A stretch of 17,731 nt of DNA from Candidatus Sulfopaludibacter sp. SbA3 (GCA_900290315.1 OKRF01000223.1:270-18000), one strand, 5' to 3'; numbered from the stretch's first letter, positions 8,644 to 15,944 are shown. Numbers and translations: made by a program. The notes: generated from the sequence alone by a model not told the origin.

Positions 8644-8674
8644 CTATAGTGTACTAGTTCTCTAATACAGTCAA
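8644..8674 (-). promoter_or_regulatory. Putative promoter and operator of the ADOP permease gene
   Basis: On the - strand TTGACT (8674-8669) resembles a -35 box. A -10 is less certain: TACACT (8653-8648, 15-bp spacer) or CACTAT (8651-8646, 17-bp spacer). Between them lies an inverted repeat TGTACTAG-TTCT-CTAATACA (8650-8669; 7 of 8 pairs), placed to block RNA polymerase. A PadR-type repressor would fit other ADOP genes, but the binding protein is not identified here. Confidence 0.5.
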
Positions 8675-8689
8675 GCGGAAAGTTCGCTC

Positions 8690-8716
8690 ACCGGCGACGA
8701 GATCGCCGGCGTTACC
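8690..8716. repeat. REP-like palindromic repeat
   Basis: 26 of 27 bases match 6216-6242 in the same orientation. It contains the perfect hairpin CCGGCGA-CGAGA-TCGCCGG (8691-8709). Its GTTACC end supplies the TAA stop (8714-8712) of the CHRD-repeat gene on the - strand. Confidence 0.88.
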
Positions 8717-10739
8717 TCAACGCTAGGTTGACCGAATTCGACGTCGCCCCACCCTGTTGCAGCGCCAACGGGACACTCCCCGTCAGCCCCGCAGGCACCG
8801 TGATCGCGACCTGATAGAGGCCGGCGAACCCCGGCGAAGCGATGGAATAGATCACACCAGCGGCCTGCCCGCCGATCGTGGCGGCGACTGGCGTAGTCTG
8901 CGCCAGCACTCCGGCAACCGGCGCCACACCGGTGGAAAGCGCGGGCGTGGTCTGCCCCAGTCCGGTGCAGTAGACCAGAATGACATCGCCCGGTTTGGCC
9001 GGATTGCCCGCCGTCACCAGCGAGAAATCGGCATTCTTCAGGATCGCTGGCGCGGGATAGAAGAAGATCCCAGGCGCACTCGGCGCGACATTTACGGTGT
9101 AAGTCGCGAAAGGGCCGTTGGCATTACTCAGAATCATCAGTTGCGCGCCCGCCGGCACATCCACTGGCGCCTGCACGTTGATCTGCTGCGGCGAAACGTA
9201 AAGCATCGCCGCCTGGCGCCCGCCAATGTTCACCGCCAGCCCATTCAGAAAGTACGGCAGTTGGGACCCGCTCCATCCGCGCAGGTCGCAAGGAACCTTC
9301 GAAAGATTCGTACCGAAGATCGTGATCAACCCACCCGGCGCCACCGCGGCCGCGGTCTTGTCCAGATCGGCATTGATCACGGCGGTGATGCCGGAAGGCT
9401 CCGTGGCCGCGGGCTGCAATTGCGCGCGCGCCGCACCGGTGGGGTCGTTCACCGTGTGCAGGTCCAGATACCAGCCGTCAGGATTCTGCAGGATGCTGGT
9501 GAGCGTCCCCGGATCCAGAATGGGCGCCGACCAGGTGAAGTAGTTGCCGAATCCCGTGTCGCTATGAAAATCCGGAGTCACCTGCAACGTCGGGGGACCG
9601 TCCTGTCCTGCGGGCGCCTGTTGCAGATAAAGCCCCAGGAATTGTGTCGCGCCATTGAAGCGGTAATCCATATCGGCGAGCAGGCTGCCCGCGGCAATCG
9701 AGCCATCGGGATTTAGCAAAGTGTAAATCGTCAGTGCGGCCGGTGCGGCACCCGGCGCGCTGGTGGTATGCAGTTCATTAGTAGAACTCAGCGGCACTTG
9801 CAGGGCCGCGCTCCCGGTGGCCTGCAATTGCCCGCGCATCAAGCCCAGCGGATTACCGACCGTGCGCAGATCGATATATTGCGAGCCCGGATTGTTGAAC
9901 AGGTTCGTGAAGGTGCCAGTCTGCGCCGCCGCCGTAGTAGTAAGTTCCATGTAGAACGGCCCGATGCTGCCCGTGCCCGTCGGCATGGGCGTGAGCCCGC
10001 CAGGTAGCGTGGGAACCAGAGATGCCGTGCTCACTACGCCGGCCGCACCAGGATGAATCTGCAGGCCGCTGAAGGCTGTCTGGTCCTGGGTATTGTACGT
10101 CGCCCAGAGATAGACCTCGGCCGAGTTCCAATTCCCGCTCGCATCCCTGGTGCCGATCGCCACTACTTGCGCGACGCCGTACCCTGCGTTGAACGGGGCC
10201 GGGAATGCGTTGTCCGAGCTCATCAGGGCCATCAGCACGGTGGATTGCGCGCGCAGCAACTGGCCGCGGATCACGCCATTCGGGTTGACGGTTGTGAGCA
10301 GATTGACGTAGTAGCCCGCCGGATTCTGCACCATGCCGCGCAGGGCGTTCAACAGCGTAGGGTTGTCGCCCGCCACCTGGATGGCCTGGTGGATGGTATC
10401 GCCGTTGATCTGCACCACGTAGGAGCTGCTGGCACTCAGCACTGAGTTCAGTGCCAGCGTGCCATTCTGCCCCACGTTGCCGCTCCAGATCCCCAGGCCG
10501 GTGGCGGTGACCGTTGCCGTAAAAGTGATGCGCGCCAGCACGTCCACCGTGCCCGAAACCACCTGCCCGGAACTATCCAGCACCACGCTGGCAAGGACAT
10601 CAGCCACTCCGTGCGCCGTACTACTGACCGGCGGCACCTCGCTGGTGGGTAGCAGGATGGCGCGAAAAAACTGGGTCTGTACGGTTTGCGCGAAAAGCGA
10701 AAAAGGAAGGAACAGCAGCAAGAACACCGCTCTGGACAT
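8712..10739 (-). CDS. Secreted protein with three CHRD-like repeats and a TIGR03437 C-terminal domain
   Basis: 675 aa. A signal peptide (MSRAVFLLLFLPFSLFAQ, cleavage near 17-18) indicates export. Three successive CHRD-like units are visible at about 22-164, 167-307 and 308-444; each ends with a Y-x-(V/I/L)-(N/D)-L...(I/M)RGQL-type motif (third copy degenerate: ARAQLQ). The last 220 residues (about 455-675) match the TIGR03437 'Solibacter' C-terminal domain: PGGLITIFGTNL, YVSPQQINVQAP, GDVILVYCTGLG. CHRD domains occur in chordin and in bacterial surface or extracellular proteins; molecular function here is unknown. The - strand ribosome site GGGAAGG precedes ATG 10739-10737. The stop is contributed by a REP-like repeat. 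Transcribed divergently from blaI. Confidence 0.9.
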   Translation of the reverse strand: MSRAVFLLLFLPFSLFAQTVQTQFFRAILLPTSEVPPVSSTAHGVADVLASVVLDSSGQVVSGTVDVLARITFTATVTATGLGIWSGNVGQNGTLALNSVLSASSSYVVQINGDTIHQAIQVAGDNPTLLNALRGMVQNPAGYYVNLLTTVNPNGVIRGQLLRAQSTVLMALMSSDNAFPAPFNAGYGVAQVVAIGTRDASGNWNSAEVYLWATYNTQDQTAFSGLQIHPGAAGVVSTASLVPTLPGGLTPMPTGTGSIGPFYMELTTTAAAQTGTFTNLFNNPGSQYIDLRTVGNPLGLMRGQLQATGSAALQVPLSSTNELHTTSAPGAAPAALTIYTLLNPDGSIAAGSLLADMDYRFNGATQFLGLYLQQAPAGQDGPPTLQVTPDFHSDTGFGNYFTWSAPILDPGTLTSILQNPDGWYLDLHTVNDPTGAARAQLQPAATEPSGITAVINADLDKTAAAVAPGGLITIFGTNLSKVPCDLRGWSGSQLPYFLNGLAVNIGGRQAAMLYVSPQQINVQAPVDVPAGAQLMILSNANGPFATYTVNVAPSAPGIFFYPAPAILKNADFSLVTAGNPAKPGDVILVYCTGLGQTTPALSTGVAPVAGVLAQTTPVAATIGGQAAGVIYSIASPGFAGLYQVAITVPAGLTGSVPLALQQGGATSNSVNLALR

Positions 10740-10780
10740 GGGGACCTTCCCTCAGCATACAAGAAACTTCACAAATCCTC

Positions 10781-10818
10781 TTGACACAACGAACAACTTC
10801 GTAGTAACTTCTTCGTAG
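10781..10818 (+). promoter_or_regulatory. Putative blaI promoter and operator
   Basis: A consensus -35 TTGACA (10781-10786) is followed at 18 bp by a weak -10 TAACTT (10805-10810). Overlapping it are an inverted repeat ACGAA-CAAC-TTCGT (10789-10802) and a direct repeat CTTCGTAG at 10797-10804 and 10811-10818, the second ending directly at the ATG. The start site would be only a few bases before ATG 10819 and there is no ribosome site, so the mRNA may be leaderless. Autorepression by the BlaI-type product is the expected arrangement for the family. Confidence 0.55.
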
Positions 10819-11214
10819 ATGCCAACGAGCCAACCCAATCCGCCTCGCCCCACCGATGCGGAACTCGAAATTCTGACCGTCTTGTGGCGGCGCGGCGCCA
10901 GCACGGTGCGCGACGTCCACGAGGCGATCACGCAGCGCAAGCCCACGCAGTACACCACCGTGCTCAAAATGCTCCAGATCATGGCCGAAAAGCGCCTGGT
11001 GCGCCGCGACGAAAAGCAGCGCGCCCACATCTACGAAGCCGCGCAGCCTCGCGAGTGGACCCAGCGGCAGTTGGCGGGCGATCTGTTGCAGCGGGCCTTT
11101 AACGGGTCGGCCAAAGGGCTGCTGTTGGGCGCGCTTTCCTCGCGCAAGGCATCCAAAGAAGAGCTGGCGGAACTGCGCCGATTCCTGGATGAGTACGAAA
11201 AGGGGGGCAAATGA
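10819..11214 (+). CDS. BlaI/MecI/CopY-family transcriptional repressor
   Basis: 131 aa. The N-terminal winged-helix region (PTDAELEILTVLWRRGASTVRDVHEAI...TQYTTVLKMLQIMAEKRLVRRDE) is typical of the penicillinase-repressor family, and a C-terminal helical part (about 75-130) would mediate dimerisation. In relatives such a dimer represses its own operon until cleaved or released by the M56 peptidase encoded next door. Here the stop codon overlaps the downstream M56 gene by 4 bp (ATGA, 11211-11214), so the two are translationally coupled. No beta-lactamase gene is present, so beta-lactam resistance should not be assumed; the signal sensed is unknown. Confidence 0.93.
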   Translation: MPTSQPNPPRPTDAELEILTVLWRRGASTVRDVHEAITQRKPTQYTTVLKMLQIMAEKRLVRRDEKQRAHIYEAAQPREWTQRQLAGDLLQRAFNGSAKGLLLGALSSRKASKEELAELRRFLDEYEKGGK

Positions 11215-13235
11215 TCGCCTTGCAGGATTGGATGACGAGTCCCGCGGCGCACGCGCTGGGCTGGGCGCTGATTCACTTTCTGTGGCAGGGTGCGGCCATC
11301 GCTCTGCTGCTGGCCATCGCGCTGGGAATCTCGCGCGCTGCGCGGACGCGCTATCTGTTGGCATGCGGTGCAATGGCGGCGATGGTGGCCGCCTTCGCGG
11401 TGACGCTCGCTATTTGCTGGCCCCCGGCAGTCCCGCATGTCCACAGAATCGCGAGCCCCGCGCCGCCGCACAGGCTTCACCTCCTGCCGCTGCCAGAGAC
11501 TGCCCGCCCCGCCGCCATCGACACCCTTCGGCCGGGACCTCCCGGTTGGTTCGTACCGGTCTGGCTGGGCGGCGTCTCCCTCTTCTACTGCTACAGTCTG
11601 GCCGCCTGGCTGGCCGCCACTCGCTTGAAGAAGCGCGGCACCGTCGCCACTCCGCTCGCCTGGCAGCAGCGCCTGCAGCATCTCACCAAGGAACTCGGAC
11701 TCCGGCGCACGGTGGCCTTACTGGAGTCGTGCCTGATCGATGTGCCGGTAGTGATTGGCTATCTGCGTCCCGTGATTCTGCTCCCGATCGGCGTCCTATC
11801 GGGCCTCGGCGCGGAACAGGTGGAGGCCATCCTGATCCACGAACTGGCCCACATCCGCCGCTACGACTATCTGGTCAACGTCATGCAGACCCTGGTGGAA
11901 GGGCTGCTGTTCTATCACCCGGCCGTCTGGTGGGCCGGCAGCGTCATGCGCAGCGAGCGCGAGCATTGCTGCGACGACATGGTAGTGGTTCTGCAGGGCG
12001 ATGCGCGCGGCTATGCCGCCACGCTGGCCCGTTTGGAATTGAGCCGCGGCACGGGGCGAGAACTGGCCCTGGCGGCAACTGGAGGCAACCTGATGAAACG
12101 CATTCACCGTCTGATGCAGCAGCCCGAAGGGCCCCGCTTAGCCGCGCCACTGGTATCGGCCGCTGTCCTGTTCGCCACCGCGACCTTGGCATTCGCCGCC
12201 TGGCAATCGCAAACTCAACCACAAACCCAACCCCAACCGCAGAATCGGCAGCAGACCGCACCCGTACCGGCGGCGGCGCCCGCACCGGCGCCCCAACCCG
12301 CGGAGCACCACCTGGTAGAGCCGTCGCAGCACCCCATGATCGAGCCCATGCCGGCCACTGCCACCCCGATGCCCGCTGAACTCACAGTCCGCCCTTCGGC
12401 GGAGCGAATTCACCCGCTGCAGAAGGCCGGCGAAACACCGTACCGGAAATGGCTCAACGAAGATGTGGCCTACGTCATCACGGACGCCGAGCGCTCGGCA
12501 TTCAAGCAACTGCAGACTGACGAAGAGCGCGAAAAGTTCATCGAGCAGTTCTGGCTGATCCGCGATCCCACCCCCGGCACCATTGAAAACGAGTTCAAGG
12601 AAGAGCACTACCGGCGCATCGCTTACGCCAATGAGCACTACTCTTCGAGCATTCCAGGCTGGAAGACGGATCGCGGCCGCATCTACATCACTTACGGCCC
12701 GCCCGATGAAATCGAAGATCACTCCGCAGGCGGCGCGTATCAGCGCCCGGCAGCGCAGGGTGGCACCACCACCACAACCTATCCGTTCCAACAATGGCGC
12801 TACCGGTACATCGAAGGCCTCGGCACCAACGTCGTGATCGAGTTCGTCGACCCGGCCCAGAGCGGCGAATATCACATGACCATGGACCCCTCGGAAAAGG
12901 ACGCGCTCCTCAATATGTCGCCGTCCTCCACCGGGCTGGCCCTCAACATTGCCACGAGTCCGGCACCCGGACAGCCGGCGTCCGACCAGCGCCCGCGCGG
13001 TGTCTCCGTCACCCTGCCGCTCGCTCCCTTGGGCCACAAGACCCGCGTGACGGGCCGCATCACCACACTCGCCGGCCAAGCGGTGGCCAATGTCATCGAC
13101 GTGATCAACGGCCTCCAACCCTCTTACGTCAGCCAGTTCACGCTCGTCCCCGGTACTTATCACGCCACGTTCATCGTGAAGGACCTCGTCACCGGCGCTC
13201 TCGAGCGGGGCGATCTCACATTCCAGGTACAGTAG
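11211..13235 (+). CDS. M56 (BlaR1-type) membrane metallopeptidase fused to a GWxTD domain
   Basis: 674 aa. Predicted membrane helices at about 17-39, 48-70, 113-137 and 311-331. Zinc-peptidase motif H210-E-L-A-H214, followed by EREHCCDD (249-256), lies between helices 3 and 4, as in BlaR1. A Q/P/A-rich linker (about 332-390) follows helix 4. The rest (about 405-674) has YRKWLNEDVAYVITDAER and GWKTDRGRIYITYGPPDEIE (483-502), the signature of the GWxTD family (TIGR04514). In BlaR1 the segment after the last helix is the external penicillin-sensing domain, so here the GWxTD domain sits where the sensor would be. Translationally coupled to the repressor upstream. Likely role: sense an envelope signal and proteolytically relieve BlaI repression (inference). 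Confidence 0.9.
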   Translation: MIALQDWMTSPAAHALGWALIHFLWQGAAIALLLAIALGISRAARTRYLLACGAMAAMVAAFAVTLAICWPPAVPHVHRIASPAPPHRLHLLPLPETARPAAIDTLRPGPPGWFVPVWLGGVSLFYCYSLAAWLAATRLKKRGTVATPLAWQQRLQHLTKELGLRRTVALLESCLIDVPVVIGYLRPVILLPIGVLSGLGAEQVEAILIHELAHIRRYDYLVNVMQTLVEGLLFYHPAVWWAGSVMRSEREHCCDDMVVVLQGDARGYAATLARLELSRGTGRELALAATGGNLMKRIHRLMQQPEGPRLAAPLVSAAVLFATATLAFAAWQSQTQPQTQPQPQNRQQTAPVPAAAPAPAPQPAEHHLVEPSQHPMIEPMPATATPMPAELTVRPSAERIHPLQKAGETPYRKWLNEDVAYVITDAERSAFKQLQTDEEREKFIEQFWLIRDPTPGTIENEFKEEHYRRIAYANEHYSSSIPGWKTDRGRIYITYGPPDEIEDHSAGGAYQRPAAQGGTTTTTYPFQQWRYRYIEGLGTNVVIEFVDPAQSGEYHMTMDPSEKDALLNMSPSSTGLALNIATSPAPGQPASDQRPRGVSVTLPLAPLGHKTRVTGRITTLAGQAVANVIDVINGLQPSYVSQFTLVPGTYHATFIVKDLVTGALERGDLTFQVQ

Positions 13236-13270
13236 ACGCTGTACTCCGATTTGGCGATAAAATGGGCGGC

Positions 13271-14257
13271 ATGAAGCTCGTCTCCTCCGCCCTTGTGGCC
13301 ATCGCTCTGGCCCTCCCATCCGCCGCCCAGGTGAAAATTACGCCGGGACCCGAGAAGGCCGCCATCGCGATCAACGGCAAACCGTTCAGCGATTTCTACG
13401 TGGCCGGCGAGATGGTCACCAAGCCATACCTGTGGCCGCTGCGCGCTGCTACCGGGACTTCAGTCACCCGGAATTGGCCCATGGAGGTGACCGACGACGA
13501 GAAGACCGCCAAGCTCGATCATCAGCACCAGCGCGGCCTCTGGTTCGCACACGATAGCGTCAACGGAATCGACTTCTGGAACAACGAGGCGAAACCGATT
13601 CCGCCCACTTCGCCCAACGCGTATAAATCGCCGAAGCTCGGCCGCATCACTCTGGTCAAACTCGGCCCGGCGAAGAGCGGCAAGGCCAGCGGCACGCTCG
13701 CCGCCACCTTCGATTGGACCGATCTGCAGGGACACAAACTGCTCACCGAATCGCGCGTCATGACCTTCTATGCGGATAAGGACGACCGGCGCTTCGACGT
13801 CGATATCACACTCACCGCCGCCGATGCCCCCGTGACATTTGGCGATGGCAAAGACGGCGCCTTCGGCATCCGCATGCGGCCCGTCTTGCAGGAGGATACC
13901 GGCACCGGTCACATCGCCAACGCCGACGGCATGGCGGGCGAGAAGGAACTGTGGGGCAAGCCCTCCAACTGGTGCGATTACTCCGGAACCATCGGCACGG
14001 AGAAGGTGGGCATCGCCATTCTAGATAACCCCGCCAATCCGCATCATCCCGTGCGCTGGCACGCCCGCGCCTACGGCCTGTTTGCCGCCAATCCCTTCGG
14101 CCTCTCAGTTTTTACCAACGATAAGACGCAAAATGGGGCGGTGACCATCCAGCCGGGCCAGAGCCTGCGCTATCGCTATCGCGTGATCATTCACCCGGGC
14201 GATGTGAAGGACGCCAAAATCGACGCCGCCTGGCAGCGCTACATCGCCGGCAAGTAA
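13271..14257 (+). CDS. Secreted DUF6807 / PmoA-family protein
   Basis: 328 aa from ATG 13271; an in-frame ATG at 13262 would add three residues. The chosen start gives a clean signal peptide (MKLVSSALVAIALALPSAAQ). Conserved features include HQHQRGLWFAHDSVNGIDFW, a GKDGAFGIRMRP stretch, NWCDYSGTIG and a C-terminal RYRYRVIIHPGD, typical of the family annotated as 'PmoA family' (DUF6807). Despite the name, this family is not the particulate methane monooxygenase subunit; members are secreted beta-sandwich-like proteins often near sugar-catabolic genes in Acidobacteriota and Planctomycetota, with no established reaction that I know of. It begins 35 bp after the M56 gene and may share its transcript. 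Confidence 0.85.
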   Translation: MKLVSSALVAIALALPSAAQVKITPGPEKAAIAINGKPFSDFYVAGEMVTKPYLWPLRAATGTSVTRNWPMEVTDDEKTAKLDHQHQRGLWFAHDSVNGIDFWNNEAKPIPPTSPNAYKSPKLGRITLVKLGPAKSGKASGTLAATFDWTDLQGHKLLTESRVMTFYADKDDRRFDVDITLTAADAPVTFGDGKDGAFGIRMRPVLQEDTGTGHIANADGMAGEKELWGKPSNWCDYSGTIGTEKVGIAILDNPANPHHPVRWHARAYGLFAANPFGLSVFTNDKTQNGAVTIQPGQSLRYRYRVIIHPGDVKDAKIDAAWQRYIAGK

Positions 14258-14558
14258 GCATTGGCCGCAAAACGGTGGCCTCCTCGAAAATCCCGAGCCG
14301 GGTGTCCGCCGCAAACCCGTGCCAACCTCGAAAATCTCCCCCGCTCCTCCGGAGATCGGCCCTAGTGCAAGTTACAAACCGCGTTTCGGTGGAAAGCGCG
14401 GATGTCGTCGCACATTGCCGCTGACCAGCTCTGCCAACCCGCCCGCTGGAGCAGCCTTGGTCAGCGCCAGCAACTTCCGCTTCGCTAAGGCTGTCCGACC
14501 CGCCGCTACGCACAGCGCGGCGGCACTCCGCATGACGGGATGTCGTGTGCACTCGCCA
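14258..14558. other. Non-coding gap with an imperfect direct repeat
   Basis: About 300 bases without a convincing gene. It starts with two related 29-base units at 14264-14292 and 14308-14336 (24 of 29 identical, both with GCCGCAAA and CCTCGAAAATC). The remainder can be translated on the - strand but lacks a ribosome site or an ATG start. No clear hairpin-plus-T-tract terminator was found. Confidence 0.5.
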
Positions 14559-14861
14559 TTAGGACCGTGAGTCAAAGCGGAATTGCCTGTAGGCGCCAAC
14601 GATTCTGTCGACCAATACCGCGCCGAAACCGTCCAACAATTCGATGAACGTCTCAGTCCGCTCTGGCGTGCGCAGGCGGGGAAGCGCTACCCGTAGATTG
14701 GGATCGTCGAGCATTTCAGCCGCCTTCTCCACGGCGGCCACCGGAACGCTGGCATAGCCGAAGACACCATCGGAATTCCACGGACCCATGTGCCGCACAA
14801 CGGGTCCGAACCGAATTTCCAGGCGCTGCAGTTCCTCATCCGTCAAGACAATCGCTTCCAT
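14559..14861 (-). CDS. Hypothetical protein, 100 aa
   Basis: Starts at ATG 14861-14859 with a good ribosome site GGAGGG (14872-14867) five bases upstream. The product is MEAIVLTDEELQRLEIRFGP..., acidic, with a helix-rich look, no cysteine, no signal peptide and no membrane helix. I do not recognise a family. The 'VLTDEELQRLE' opening resembles many short cytoplasmic proteins and is not diagnostic. It lies downstream of the receiver-like gene on the same strand, with a gap of about 35 bp, so the two may share a transcript. Confidence 0.65.
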   Translation of the reverse strand: MEAIVLTDEELQRLEIRFGPVVRHMGPWNSDGVFGYASVPVAAVEKAAEMLDDPNLRVALPRLRTPERTETFIELLDGFGAVLVDRIVGAYRQFRFDSRS

Positions 14862-14896
14862 TTGTTCCCTCCGCGATGGCTATGTTCCAGGTGCAG

Positions 14897-15403
14897 TCAT
14901 ATGTTTGGTTCCCTTTGCGGCCTTCCTTTGTTCGGTCCGGCTGATATTAACGCCATGGCGATCCTGCCAATGTTGTGCCAATGTTGTCCCGCGATATTGA
15001 CAATTCGCTTCACTTCGCCGGCATCGAACGGCTTCGCCAGCACGTCCCATGCTCCGAGGTTCAGGGCTTCCGCCCATAGCCGTTCATCTGCCAGCCGGGA
15101 GGCCACGATTAAGAGTGGGGGATCGGGAAGAAAAGAGATGTGGTCCAGCATCTCCCCCCAGGTACCCGATGAGATATCGCAATCGCAAATTACAATTGGA
15201 AGGGGTATTTCCCGCAACACGGAAAAGGCCGAAGCGACTGTGGCGCTCGCGATCACTGTCCATTCGGATTTGAAGATGCGCACCAGAGAAGCGCAGTCTT
15301 CGTGCCCGGGGCTGACAGATAGAACAGTATTCAATGCGATCACGAGCCCGGGCGGCTTCTTGACTCCGTTCCATCTCCCGGTATGCGACGGGCTCTCTGC
15401 CAC
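14897..15403 (-). CDS. Receiver-like single-domain protein (response-regulator fold)
   Basis: 168 aa from GTG 15403-15401, chosen because GGAGGG (15412-15407) lies just upstream; a TTG at 15466 would give 189 aa. From about residue 20 (VIALNTVLSVSPGHEDCASLVRIF) to about residue 145 it follows the receiver pattern: beta strand, VICDCDI with acidic candidates for the phosphorylation site, LLIVAS, a GAWDVLAKPFD segment with the conserved lysine, then a final helix. No output domain follows. The usual acidic pair after strand 1 is not obvious (SPGHEDC), so phosphorylation is uncertain. A CheB-CheR gene lies 780 bp away on the other strand, which may be relevant to a shared signalling pathway. Confidence 0.75.
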   Translation of the reverse strand: MAESPSHTGRWNGVKKPPGLVIALNTVLSVSPGHEDCASLVRIFKSEWTVIASATVASAFSVLREIPLPIVICDCDISSGTWGEMLDHISFLPDPPLLIVASRLADERLWAEALNLGAWDVLAKPFDAGEVKRIVNIAGQHWHNIGRIAMALISAGPNKGRPQREPNI

Positions 15404-15406
15404 TTT

Positions 15407-15412
15407 CCCTCC
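15407..15412 (-). promoter_or_regulatory. Ribosome binding site that decides the receiver gene start
   Basis: GGAGGG on the - strand, 3 bases before GTG 15403-15401. No comparable site precedes the longer TTG start. Confidence 0.5.
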
Positions 15413-15479
15413 ATTCAGAATCACAAGCCCGGCGTGAAGCGGGCGCAACCGGAAGAAGTGCAACAAACCTGGCTAAAAA

Positions 15480-15559
15480 TCTACATGTACCGGCACCCCC
15501 GGAGGCCCTGGTTCACACACGGTGACTCCACAGGGCCAGACCCGGGGATGCCCTGTAGA
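15480..15559 (-). ncRNA. Large nested hairpin, possible leader structure or terminator
   Basis: Nested pairing: 15480-15485 with 15554-15559 (6 bp, perfect); 15492-15502 with 15542-15552 (10 of 11 pairs); 15504-15510 with 15531-15537 (7 bp, perfect); 15513-15516 with 15522-15525 (4 bp). On the - strand it is followed by ATTTTTAG, so it could end a transcript coming from the small gene upstream or attenuate the receiver gene, whose start is 77 bases further on. I recognise no RNA family. Confidence 0.5.
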
Positions 15560-15627
15560 TGAGTGATCGGGCGAGTGCGGCACTTCCTTCGCCTCCGATT
15601 TGAATTAGGATATTCCCTCTTGATTGG

Positions 15628-15672
15628 ATAATATAATTCGGGAGGAATAAGCGAACTAGGAGGGTGCCTAGG
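15628..15672 (-). promoter_or_regulatory. Putative promoter with palindromic operator upstream of the receiver gene
   Basis: Palindrome ACTAGG-AGGGTG-CCTAGG (15655-15672 on the + strand; 5 of 6 pairs). Read on the - strand, it is followed after 21 bases by TATTAT (15633-15628), a 5/6 match to the -10 box. The palindrome covers the -35 position. A related copy is at 16042-16059. Confidence 0.5.
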
Positions 15673-15737
15673 TAGGCCAGTTTCCCTCATTTTCAGCGTG
15701 TCGGATTCAGCGTCAGCGCGGACCTGGCGAGGCATAG

Positions 15738-15944
15738 TCAGTCCTGAGCGGCGCGCAAGTCATTTCCGCTCATTGAGCCGCTGCGGCCACCGCGAGGCGT
15801 CATGACACCAGTCACCCTGCTCCATGCCGGCGGGCGCCCTCTGCGCGGCGTTCCCGCATGCGACAACCTCTCGAGACTGATGATGGCCTGGTTCAGACGC
15901 TCACGCTCTTCGCGAAGTTCTGTGAGTATCCTCGAAGTATCCAT
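15738..15944 (-). CDS. Small coiled-coil protein with AT-hook-like motif, 68 aa
   Basis: Start at ATG 15944-15942, preceded by a run of seven G on the - strand (15955-15949) as ribosome site; the open frame continues 16 codons upstream but without support. Residues 1-26 (MDTSRILTELREERERLNQAIISLE) form an amphipathic, probably coiled-coil helix. RRGRPPAW near 34-41 resembles an AT-hook (GRP core). The remainder is R/G/S-rich. Similar short proteins of helix plus RGRPP type are common hypothetical proteins in Acidobacteriota (from memory). DNA binding is inferred only. Confidence 0.7.
   Translation of the reverse strand: MDTSRILTELREERERLNQAIISLERLSHAGTPRRGRPPAWSRVTGVMTPRGGRSGSMSGNDLRAAQD

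Larger units (their letters stand above)
15404..15737. other. Intergenic region: leader hairpin, promoter and palindrome
   Basis: No gene is supported in these 334 bases. From the receiver gene upstream it holds a long imperfect hairpin (15480-15559), an AT-rich promoter-like patch (15624-15638) in otherwise GC-rich DNA, and a palindrome (15655-15672). The 84-aa - strand reading frame here has no ribosome site and a composition of spurious type. Confidence 0.6.

Noticed and set aside
10819..13235. Beta-lactam resistance locus (blaI-blaR1)
   Set aside because: The sensor domain is replaced by GWxTD and no beta-lactamase gene is nearby.
12138..13319. A 393-aa open frame on the - strand
   Set aside because: Antisense to the M56-GWxTD gene, no family signature and no ribosome site.
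13271..14257. Particulate methane monooxygenase subunit (true PmoA)
   Set aside because: The protein is soluble and secreted with no membrane helices beyond the signal peptide; only the family label is similar.
14372..14599. 75-aa - strand frame (ending FPPKRGL)
   Set aside because: Starts with TTG, has no ribosome site and overlaps the 100-aa gene. It may be part of a dispersed repeat, but I cannot support a gene.
15480..15559. tRNA or tmRNA at the hairpin
   Set aside because: No cloverleaf, no T-loop consensus and no anticodon arm of proper geometry.
15481..15735. 84-aa - strand frame
   Set aside because: Covers the hairpin and promoter region, is rich in P/R, and has no ribosome site.
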